DNA from: Halichondria panicea
Lineage: Eukaryota > Porifera > Demospongiae > Suberitida > Halichondriidae
Assembly: GCF_963675165.1 (NCBI RefSeq)
Contig: NC_087381.1
Span: forward strand, 2,480,001 to 2,544,000
Length of the DNA: 64,000 nt
Reading direction: 5' to 3'
Part shown: positions 1-11,300 of the stretch, in pieces
Numbering within the stretch: the stretch's first letter is position 1
Layout of the letters: each line of letters opens with the position of its first letter
The notes under the pieces: generated by a model
What the model saw: the letters and a program-made list of their open reading frames with translations, nothing else
Database searches by the model: none
What the model was told of the DNA's origin: nothing
Made by a program: the position numbers and the translations under genes

Positions 1-127
1 CCTCACTCTATATGGTATACTTTTAGTTTCATTTGGAAATCATATAGATCTATAGCTATACTTGCGCCATGCCATAATATTATAGCTATAGTGGATACAG
101 TGAAATTGGACACATGGTAATTAAGCC

Positions 128-1668
128 ATGAAGTGCAAGTACAGAGTGAGATGGTTCTATTCCAAAGGAGCACTACTTGTTCTGTTCTGGTTACTGCTTA
201 TCACCTTTGTCATCACATCAATGCTCAAAGTTTTTCCGAGTCCTTCCACAACATTAACAAATGATTTATACACTTGGATGTATGGTGTTTTATTAATTCT
301 GTCGCTTTTGGTTGGGCCACTGGCAGGATGGCTGGCTGATGCTAAGTTTGGAAACTATAAAGTAGTAAGATTTGGTGTATGGCTTTATTTCTGGCTACTG
401 TTCATAATTGCTTCTATTACTTAATTGCAGACAACACTTTGGCCCTGAGATTATTATTGTTTGTGATATACATTTTGTTTATTGCAGGATGTGTTAGTTC
501 TTTTTTGGTATTGTTTCAACTGGGTACATGGATCAGTCGCCTGATGAGCTAGATGCTTCAAGCTCCAGCATTAGCAGTTATATCACTTGGTTTGCTTGTA
601 GTGGTATATTGGGAGCCTATTGTAGCAATTTCTTATCTACTTTGAAGTTGTTTTGCTTGCAGGATGTTTCATGGTACTCTAACTACCAACAGGTTTGGAG
701 CTTGCTTCTTGTTCTGTCTTTAAGCTGTGTTCTTATTTTGGATTTTTGTCTCTCCCGAAAATGGATAATAATTGAACCAAAGTCACCAAACTCTCTCAGA
801 ACCATCTAATATACCAAGTTCTCAAGTTTGCAGCCAAGCATAAAGCTCTCCTCAATCACAGTGCTCTCACATACTGGGAGGAAGACATTCCTTCAAGAAT
901 GGACCTGGGAAAGTCAAGATATGGTGGTCCATTCACTACAGAGAAAGTTGAAGATGTAAAGACTATGTTTCGTATTTTCCTGGTAGGCTTGTCATTAATG
1001 GTGATTGGCTTGTCTATTTCCTTGCATCCAGGCTATTTAATATGCCCAGGGGTCTGAACATATGTAATTCACATAATTATAGTGAGATCATTTTCATATA
1101 ATTTGAATTTATGTTTCATAGTTTGGACTTTATTGCACGAGTTTCTAATATTTCCGCTGCTTAGAGTCAGGTTTCAAAGTATTTTAAAGAGGATATAGGA
1201 ATTGCTTCATTTCTTTTTGTTGTCGTTAGTTTGATATGCCTGATTCTGAAGCTCATTAATTATCACTTTGAAGGAAGTTTGATAGCAATAGATTGGACTG
1301 TTCTTGTACTTTACGGATCAATGCAAGGATTGCTTTCTCAAACTTTTTTCACTTCAGCAGTTGAATTTATTGTTCTCAATCACCATACAGCATGAGAGGT
1401 CTGCTTACAGCATGTTTAGTTATTTTGTCTTCCATACTCAGTTCTGGTACAACTTTTTTATTGGAGAAATATACTTGTCAGGCAAGTTGGTGTTTTCCTG
1501 TGTCTTGGTGTGTAAAAGTAACTCTAAGCAGTATTGGACTAATCTTTTACTGTGTTGTGGCTCGTCAGTACAAGAGAATAGTGAGGGGAGATGGTTATTT
1601 TGCACAGACAATTGTGGAAGAAGTTTACGATCGTTATATCACTCCAAGAGACGTACAACTAGACTAGT
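128..1668 (+). pseudogene. POT-like transporter pseudogene, group A (copy 1)
   Basis: Intronless relic of the [17 protein letters not shown] transporter family. The first 98 codons are open and include the loop motif [13 protein letters not shown] one-base deletion in the T run of the segment corresponding to TM3 (near 385) then shifts the frame. Downstream, an insertion near 550 splits the conserved [10 protein letters not shown] motif and a 5-base insertion near 808 breaks the IIYQVLKF motif. The C-terminal motif [13 protein letters not shown] is still readable at about 1600-1640. It is almost identical to the copies at 33562 and 56358, including their shared 9-base in-frame deletion after YLIA, so these three form a recent sub-lineage. 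It lies on the 5' side of the readable hydroxylase exons, probably in an intron of that gene. Confidence 0.85.
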
Positions 1669-1800
1669 GACAGACTGTAACATGTATATACAGTACTTTG
1701 GTATTACAACTTTAGCAGTCATTAGTATTATCATAGTTAGTGCATGTATACTCTTTGCTGATCATGATTAGATTTGTGTATGTGCGCATGTTTTTAAGAG

Positions 1801-1846
1801 GTGTTCAGGGAGAAAATATCGCACTTGGACAGCTAGGTGCTTGCTG
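1801..1846 (+). pseudogene. Relic of the hydroxylase exon VFAEKIS...LVLA
   Basis: A degraded copy of the exon at 7013-7070, still followed by a GTGAGT donor-like sequence. It follows transporter copy 1 just as the real exon follows the transporter at 4391, which marks the duplication unit. Confidence 0.7.
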
Positions 1847-2342
1847 GTGAGTATTATTTTTTAGTCAGTATACTATGCTGTTATCTGTGAAACCAGCATG
1901 TATTCTGACTGTGTTGCTTTAATTTGTTAATTCGTGTGTACACTGATGAAGTTGTTATAACCGAGTTACTTCATCTCATTATAGTATAATTTCATGTGTA
2001 GTCTACCAGAGCTTCAAGATTATGCCTAGAGCTGTGGTATGCATAATGAATTAAGTATTATACATGTATATCTACCATACGGCCATGCATGTAGTAGTAC
2101 TGTAGCTTGTGTAGTACGTAGCCTCTAGTATTATTTAGTCGGTCAATATATATGCTGTGTGTACATTGTACAGAGCATAACTGCATTGGCTACGAGTTAT
2201 ATCCATAATGATAAAGCCATGGCTTTGTGTACAGGGCTCATTAAATTTCAAGATTGCATAATTATTAAGGGTATAAATTATATACTAGTCAGATTGAGAG
2301 CACTATAATAATTATCATACTATTATTTTCATCTCCCCAAAG

Positions 2343-5300
2343 AACTCTCATGCTTACGTCAACGCCTCCTTCTGTGCCAAGGTGGGGGAGGGCTCAGTGA
2401 TAAAGGCCACGCCCACCATCATCTACAGCGGACTCACCAACAAACCAGTGTGTCTATATCTGTCTCATATGTCATAGTTATGCGATTACTAATACACATA
2501 CTCAACATTTTTCAGGTTTTAATGACGGCTCTCTGTGATTACTTGGTGGATAAAGATTTCTCTGATCCGGCCACCCTTAAAGGTGTGCTCTATTTCTTTA
2601 CATAAGTACAACTTCTCCCTTGTGGTTGAGTTCCTACAAATTTATAATGCTCTCTTTTAATCATTGATTGCTTTTAATTTGTTAACATGTCGTACCTAAC
2701 AGCAATTCTTGATCACTAATTTCCTTCCTTGTTTTCAGATGCTGTGGACATCCTGAGCAGTTTAGTCTTGCAGGACACACCTCTTTCTGCCTCGTCTGAG
2801 TACAGAATGAGCCTGGCAACAACACTGTTCTACAAGGTATAATATGTAATATTCATTTGGCGATAACATTTTTATGATGATATGTATATGCATGGTTACT
2901 CAGAGCGTTGACTCTTTAGTGTAAGTGTATATGTAGTACGTACTTTACATTCCCCTAGCTCAGAAAATTGTAACACACACACACACACATACATCTAGTT
3001 CATCGTTTGTATCCTCCCAAAGCCGCTCCCCCCTTCCCTCCAGTCAGTGGTTGTCCCACCCACCAGAGCTGTGTCAAGAGGCAAACAGCTGTTTTCTAGT
3101 ATACCCTCCGAATATCCGATAACACAACCGCTGACAAAACTGACCGCTAAGTTACAGGTTAGAAATAATATTATAATGTCACTTATTTAGTTGAGTCTAT
3201 GATATAATTAACATCTCGGTAAATGCATTGGAGATGTGATTTGTGCAGGCCGGCCAGCTGGGATATACAAATACATTATACAAACTGGGCAGAATAAGAA
3301 TTATAATTTTTGTCTAATACAATTATGTATGTGCCCTGCTTGATTAATCCTTAACCTAGTATCAGGAGCAAATGAGTAGATGAAGCTATGCATAGTATTG
3401 CGGAATCAGTATTGTAACTTGTTTGTAATGTGCTAAGTGCTCTGTACATAACGCGTTTGACTAAATAATTATAAGTACAATGAAATGTCAGCACTTAATT
3501 AGCGGTGTGACATAATTATAATTACGGCAATATTTGTACACCAGGACAATCAAATCCGCGTAGTAAGACACTCTATCTACTCATGTGCTCTTGATAGTAC
3601 ACACATGTTGTGTAGTGTGAAAGTTGCCAGCTGTGCACGCATGTCACCCCCTTATACAGGCGTCAGGTGAGGCCCAGTATATCAGTGACTGTCCTGTCCT
3701 ACCCAAAGAACTAGCCGCTGCTTTCGTCCTAACCACTATGGCACGTTAGCACATCCAGTGTATATCCTGTATTGATAACATCTTTTTTATACTTAGGGCA
3801 ATGCTGAGATAATATCAATTGACTGCTCCACTGCTAAGGTATGTCTATTATTTTTATGCCCTCTCGTTTGATGCAATTTCTATATCTGTACTATTCTAGA
3901 AACTGCCTGGCTTTGTCAAGATGCTCACATCAAAAGATATTCCCGGTGATAACAACTTCATGTCTGATCGAGATGCTGAGATCCCTGAAGAAGTAATTAA
4001 GTGATACAATAATTATTCATTTCGTATAATAATGCATGGGGAGGTTTATTAAGACACAACGAAGAATGAGGTTAGCACCTCCGTGTTTAAAGGTCCTTTG
4101 ACATGTACCATGTAAGCATATTAAGTAATTCCATCTACAGCACTTTTTAGGTAAGATAATCACACGAAGAAGTTATAATGTTGAACTTCCAATAATTGAT
4201 TGTTCAGAAGCAATTGATGAATTGATACTTTTGTGAATCAGTCAGAAATGCAGCCCGACTTTGCATACTTTTAGTTTAGATCATTTTTGAGAACCAACCA
4301 CCAAAGTACACATATAGCCGCTTGTGTCAATACCACAGATTGTATATATAGTTAATACGGCAAAGTTGAGCGTATGGTTTTAGCTAAGCCATGAAGTGCA
4401 AGTACAGAGTGAGATGGTTCTATTCTAAAGGAGCACTACTTGTTCTGTTCTGGTTTCTGCTTATCACCTTTGTCATCATATCAATGTTCAGAATTTTGCC
4501 TCCTCCAATAACACTTTCAGCAAGTTCTTATTGGGTGCCTGATGTTTTGTTACTTCTGTCAGTGTTGACGGTGCCACTAACAGGATGGCTGGCTGACGCA
4601 AAGTTTGGAAACTATAAAGTAGTAAGATTTGGTGTATTGCTTTTATTCCTTGCTACTGTTTTTAATTGCTTCTATTACTTAATTGAACCATTAAATTTTG
4701 TAGTTAACGTTTTGGTTCTGAAATGGTTTGTGTTTGTGATAAACGGTTTGTTTTTGGTAGGATGTGTTGGTTGCTCTTTAGTATTATTTCAACTGGGTAT
4801 GGATCAGATGCCTGATGCTTCAAGCTCCAGCATTTGCAGCTTTATCACTTGGTTTTCATGTAGTGGTGTATTGGGAGCCTATTTAAGCAATGTTTTATAT
4901 AATCTGAAGGTAGATTGCTTGGATGTTTCATTGCGTACCAACTACCAACAGGTTTGGAGCTTACTTCTTGTTCTATCTTTAAGCTGTGTTCTTATTTCGG
5001 ATTTTTGTCTCTCCAAAAATTGGCTAATAATTGAACCAAAGTCACCGAACTCTCTCAAAATTATCTACCAAGTTCTCAAGTTTGCAGCCAAGCACAAAGC
5101 TCCCCTCAATCGTAGTGCTCTCACATACTGGGAGGAAAATGTACCTTCAAGAATGGACCTCGGAAAGTCGAGATATGGTGGTCCATTCACTACAGAGCAA
5201 GTTGAAGATGTAAAAACTATGTTTCGTATTTTCTTTGTAGGTGTATCATTAATGGTGATTGGCTTGGCTATTTCTTTGCATCCAGACGTTGTATTGATGC

Positions 5301-8300
5301 CCAGTGGTCTGAACTTATGTAATTCGCAAATCGTGAGATTTGTTTCATATGATGAGACTTTATTTTTCATACTTTGGACTTTATTTCATGAGTTTCTAAT
5401 ATTTCCACTGCTTAGAGACAGGCTTCCAAGTATTCTAAAGAGAATAGGAATTGCTGCATTTCTTTTGTTTGCTGTGAGTTTGATATGCCTGATTCTGAAG
5501 CTCATTAATTATCACTTTGAAGGAAGTTTGATAGCAATTGATCAGACTGTTCCTATACTTTACAAATCAATGCAAGGATTGCTTTCTCAAACTTTTGTCA
5601 CTTCAACAGTTGAATTTCTTTGTTCCCAATCACCATACAGCATGAGAGGTCTGCTTACAGCATGTATAACTATCTTAGGTATCTTTTCCTCAATGCTTGG
5701 TTTTGGTACAAGGTTTTTTTTGGAGAAATACACTTGTGACACAAGCTTGTGTTTTCCTATTTCTTGGTGTGTGGAAGTAACTCTAAGCAGTATTGGACTA
5801 ATCTTTTACTGTGTTGTGGCTCGTCGGTACAAGAGAAGAGTGAGGGGAGATGGTTATTTTGCACAGACAATTGTGGAAGAAGTTTATGATCGTTATCTCA
5901 CTCCTAGAGACAACTAGTGACAGAATGTATATTATATATATAGCTATACGTATAGTACAGAATTGTATATAGAAGGTTTAGATGTTTAGATAATTAAATG
6001 TTGTATAGCCGGGAAATGTTTGTGAGGTGGCAAAATTTTGTTTTTTCGAGGGCAGAGCAGTGCCAAGATTAAAACTCCCACGCACCAGCATTCACATGCA
6101 AAGCTACTGGTGGGTGTGGATTCCTTGCAAATATTAAAACCCACCAACATTTCTGCTGAGGGCTCTGGAGCCAAATAGTGAAAATTTGCACCCATGAAAA
6201 TTTCCCGCTCTACAGTAGTTAATAATGATAAGATCTACATGGAAACTACAAGAAAAGTGCCTCAGAAGAGGTATATACAGTAGACTCTCGTTAATCCGGC
6301 CATCTTAATTTGTGGCAGTGCAGCTTGGCCAGAATAGCGAGGTGGCTGTATTTCTAATGACTAATTTTGCGGTTCTGTCTCGAGGATAACGAAGGATATG
6401 GATCATTCTACTCTCTAATCCAATTTTATCTGCCAAACCACACCCAAAACGTCTTACCTGGCTGTAACAAACGTATAAAATACCTAGTTTGGGGTAGCCA
6501 GTGCTGGCCAGTATATACGGAATAGCGAGTGGCCGCATTTTCAGGGCGAGTTTTGTGCAGTAAACATACATCTAGCTAGCAAACTGTGCCAAACCAAATT
6601 GCCGGTATATCGAGGTGGCCGTACTTCAGAGAGCCGGAATAGCGAGAGTCTACTGTACTATGAGACTTAGTATACCTACAACTTACTTATATTATAGTAT
6701 CCTATTAGCCAAGCCTCGAGGGAAAGGTTTGCGCATGCGCACAGTATGTAAATGAATAAAATCAGATGTTTTGTCGGTGTCCATGTGGTTTAGAAGCCCT
6801 CAGGCACTCGTAGTACCCTCGTTATGCTCAGGATATACTAAAGCAATACACCTTTGGGCTTCTAAATCCCATGCACAGACACCTCTAAAACATATTATGA
6901 TATTTTGGTTAGTATATATAATAATTATGCTAAGTTAAATAATCATGCTAAAATTGTACTTGACAGTCGTTTTACTGATTAAATTGTGCACTAATACGTA
7001 TACTTTTAACAGGTGTTTGCGGAGAAAATATCGCAATATGCTGGTCAACCTGTTGCTCTGGTACTTGCTGGTGAGTATATCTGTATGAAACTGGCATCAT
7101 GCACCTGTGTTGTCTTTGTTGCTTCTTACATGCACGTAAAATCTACAAACCTGCAAAGGACTATATACATGTACTTTTAGGATTGTGTGGTTCACTCTTG
7201 CCTTCTTAATATTGCATGTGTTATATACAATACATGCATGCATGCACGTGTCCATCAAAAATTATGAATAGTGAAGCGTGTTAATTTGTTATAGAAAGGC
7301 TGCCGTATACAAACGATATAATCATAGAGGTGATACAGTAACTATAATTATGTTCACACATTAACCATCCAGGCCGAGTAACACATGCAACCATGCACCC
7401 CCTTCTGTATATAGACACACAGGAGCATGCTGATAGGATTGCTTGTGCTGTGGAGGTCACTCACAAGACTCTGGGGCCACCCATACTCACTCTGGAGGAA
7501 GCCATTCAGAGACAGTCTTTCTTCTCCAGTCCTCGCAGAACCGAGCGGAAAGTGGGAGACACTGAAGGTGTTAAAAATGCAACAGTGTCGAGTATACCAG
7601 TGCCTATAATTTACCTCTATAAGTGTACTAATTATGGTAGTGCATATAATTATGTCTGTTTGTATTTGTTAAGCATTAAAAAATGACTCTCAGAGTTTCA
7701 AGCACTTGAATACATTCAAGAAGTTGCAATTTATCGCTTATTAAAATGACTTGTGTATATAGCTGCCATGTCTGGTGCTGATCACGTGATCACGGGCAAA
7801 GTGGAACTCGGCTCTCAATACCATTACCACATGGAGACACACACAGCCGTCGTTATTCCGGATGAGGGTGGGTTTAAAGTCCAATCTGCCACTCAATGGG
7901 TCGACAGAGTACAAGCCGCTGTTGCTATGGTGATGAACATCCCAGCAAGCTCTGTAGATGTATCAGTGAAGAGGATAGGAGGTGCTTACGGTGCCAAGAC
8001 CACCCGTCCCAATCTGGTAGCTGCAGCTTGTGCACTCGGTGCTTCAGTTACTGGGAGGTAAAATTGGCAAATCAATGCAGTCACTGTGGCTTTAATACTA
8101 AATGCTATAGCATTGAGAATGGCCCCAAAAGTTTTGTGATCAATTATGGCATGGGTGTTGTATAACTGGTTATTAAACGCCATGGATAGACTTATTAATA
8201 AATAAATTATAGCTGTTAGGAGATTATTACCTATATACAGCATGCATACAGAGAAGTGCTTTTTAACATGCAATCCAATGGTGACATTTTGAATTTGAAC

Positions 8301-11300
8301 AAAGACAACCAACGGCTACAACAAAGTGATGGTAACATTAAGAGGGCCATTCTTAGACTTAAAAATCTGACAAATGCTTATTTTCTTGTTTTAAATGAGA
8401 TTCTATATTAATATCCAGGCCTCATGCAGTTTAATTCGTTTGTTGAGCATTTTTAGCTGATCGTAATTATTTTCTCTTTACGGAATAAATCTTACACTAT
8501 TATATGTAACTGTCAACATGCACCGCTTGTACACAGGCCAGTGCGTATGTACATGGATCTTGAGACGAACATGAAGGCCATCGGGAAGAGATTCCCGTAC
8601 ATGGTTAGGTACAAACTAGGCAGCACTAAAGAAGGAGTCATCACGGCTATAGATGTTGAGATATTTGCTGACTGCGGTGTTGCCCCTAATGAGAATGCTA
8701 TATCTGTAGTGAGAGACTTCATTGACAATGGTACGCCGCGAGTTTGTCTCTAGTAGTATGTTTACAGTACACTGTTAAAAATGTGGTGCTATTGTAACAC
8801 CCAAAAGTGGGGTAAAACCATTGTACCAAATATGGCACTCATATATGGAGTTATTACAGCACCAGATTTTAGTGTTATTAAAACACTCATTTTGGAGTTG
8901 TAACAGCATGAAAATGTGCTGTACTTGCACTTTCTTGGAGTTACTGCAACTCCAAACTGTGTGTAACTTTTACAACTACACCTACAATGGTGTTATTAAA
9001 GCACTGGGGATGGGTGCTGCTGTTACTACAGGTACAGTTGTCATTGCTACTCTTCATGCAAAGCATAAAATATTGCATGCATGCTTATTGCACTTCTCGA
9101 TAAGCTCATGCACTTGACTTAAATGACGTAACATAATTATAGCATGTGTATAATGATATGCATCACGATAGCATACAATAAAAGTATGAAGATATGTATA
9201 CCTATAACCTCATAAAGTGTTTAATAACTACGACCACAATACACTTAGGCAGTTCGGGACCTTAAAAATAAAAAATAAAAGGATGCCATGCAGACATGCA
9301 CGTGGGTACTAAAATGTCAAAAACATAGTACAAGAGTTTCATAGAATGAATCTACTTCATACACTTCTTTCTCTACGATGACGAAGTAGTTCATTGATCC
9401 AGATTCAATAGCACTTTTTCTACCTTGAACGAACGTTGCATGTCATCCACCTGCATGTATATATTATGATGGGATAAGGATGGGGCTCACAAAAACAGTA
9501 GGCAGTGATATAAGTGAGTAGGAGACAATTATTCAAATAAGCCGAAAGCCTAACACTTTAACAACTGTTGTCACCTCTTCCAAATATCCAGTGTGCATGC
9601 ATTACTGTGTATAATTATATATGTATGATGACAGGGTTATTCTCGTTATAATAAGCATATACCCCCCCACACAGGATGAATTCAAGGGCAACAGAAGAAT
9701 CTGTTCTCAAGTATCAAGTATTTGTAACTGTTTATGCATTACATACGTGGAGCAGCAGCTTGACAAATATCATTTGTACTGCATCCTTCTTCTTACAGTA
9801 TTATCTTCAGAACTGAATAAAAAAAAATGTATGTTTGAAGATATGGGTTTCTATTTACCATTAGATTGTGACTGCACCAGTGACTGCATAGTCTTCGACC
9901 AGCTCCTGTAGCTTAACATTGTTCTCCTTTGTTCGAATTCTTTCCAATTTACCTCAAAAGTAAATCTATAGGTATCTTTTCCTGTAATTTCAAAAAATTC
10001 TATTACTACTGCAAACATTTACAGCTATATGCTTGAACACAATAATGATTAATAGTGAACTTACATAGACATAATCGGTCAGTGGTGGATAGAAGGTAAG
10101 TATATACGCACATCTGTAACTGCTGGTCGATCATATCACTCCTGATAGCACCTTTGTTACGCTTTGTTTTTGGACTATTCCTTTTAAAGAGCAGTGGTTT
10201 ATCTTTGGACAGATATTGAATCTCAATTTGCGACGCATATTCTTTAACCTCGTTTAAATAGCTCGACTCCATGAACCCTGCATGAAAAGAGTACCTATAG
10301 CTCTTACGATGCGATAATTTTGTAAGAAACAACCATTATCTTGTTGTCATTGGAAATTAATTTAACAATAATCGGAAGACAAAAATTATAATTATGATGA
10401 TTTGTATGCAAATGTAGATACGTGCGAAAAACCAGTCTGACAGGAAAGTGTTCCTAACGCTCAACATACATCTAACTGACGGACACGTACCCACAAAGCC
10501 CAACATATCAGACTGACAGACAAGTGCCCACAAAGCCCAACATATCAGACTGACGGACAGCTGCCCACAAAGCCCAACATATCAGACTGACGGACAGCTG
10601 CCCACAAAGCCCAGCATATCAGACGGACGGACAGCTGCCCACAAAGCCCAACATATCAGACTGACGGACAGCTGCCCACAAAGCCCAACAAGAATTATTA
10701 TATAGTTACAATTATAGTAGTGAGTAGTAGACTTGCAGTCTGTCTATGTCAAGCTTTTTAGCACAACAATGGTTTTGCAGCAACTTACTCTATAGTTCCG
10801 AGTCAAAGCAGTGTGCCATCTTGCAGTGTAGTACATCTAGCAACTTAGTCCATGTAGTACCAGAGCACAGTACAGAGCTAGAGTAGGCCTGGCGCCTTTG
10901 TACAGTTAAGGTGCACGCAGCTGTGTGCAGAGACTCTCATGCAGGCAGCTGTCTATCACAAGGTTCACGTGAGATCAGTGCTGCACGTCTACCACCCACG
11001 ATTTTGTTTTGTTTATGTAGTCTTGGCTACCCACCACGCATTTGAGTCTGTGCTCATCAATTAATTATGATCACATCATCAGTGTATGCCCTTGCATGGA
11101 AGAGGGGAGGGGTGGGAGCAAAGTAAGAGTTAAATTTGCAGGGCAACTGTACGAGTAGAAAGAACACACTATAAGCCAGCTACTTTGCTAAATACAGGAT
11201 GTATGATTTTTCAGACGATTGAATTGTTAATAATAATTATTGTTGGGCATTAATTTGTCCGTTAGCGTGACATGCACATAGTCTAGACCTCAATAGATGT

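Noticed and set aside
1-2342. Search for the Fe-S and FAD exons of the hydroxylase at the left edge
   Set aside because: Only a transporter pseudogene and an exon relic are readable there; the N-terminal exons must be outside the window or lost.
5065-5370. Antisense open frame over the central loop of the transporters, present in several copies
   Set aside because: It follows from strong conservation of the sense strand; there is no independent evidence for an antisense gene.
10440-10690. Regular 37-bp repeats looked at first like a CRISPR array
   Set aside because: The repeats abut with no unique spacers and the genome is eukaryotic; this is a minisatellite.
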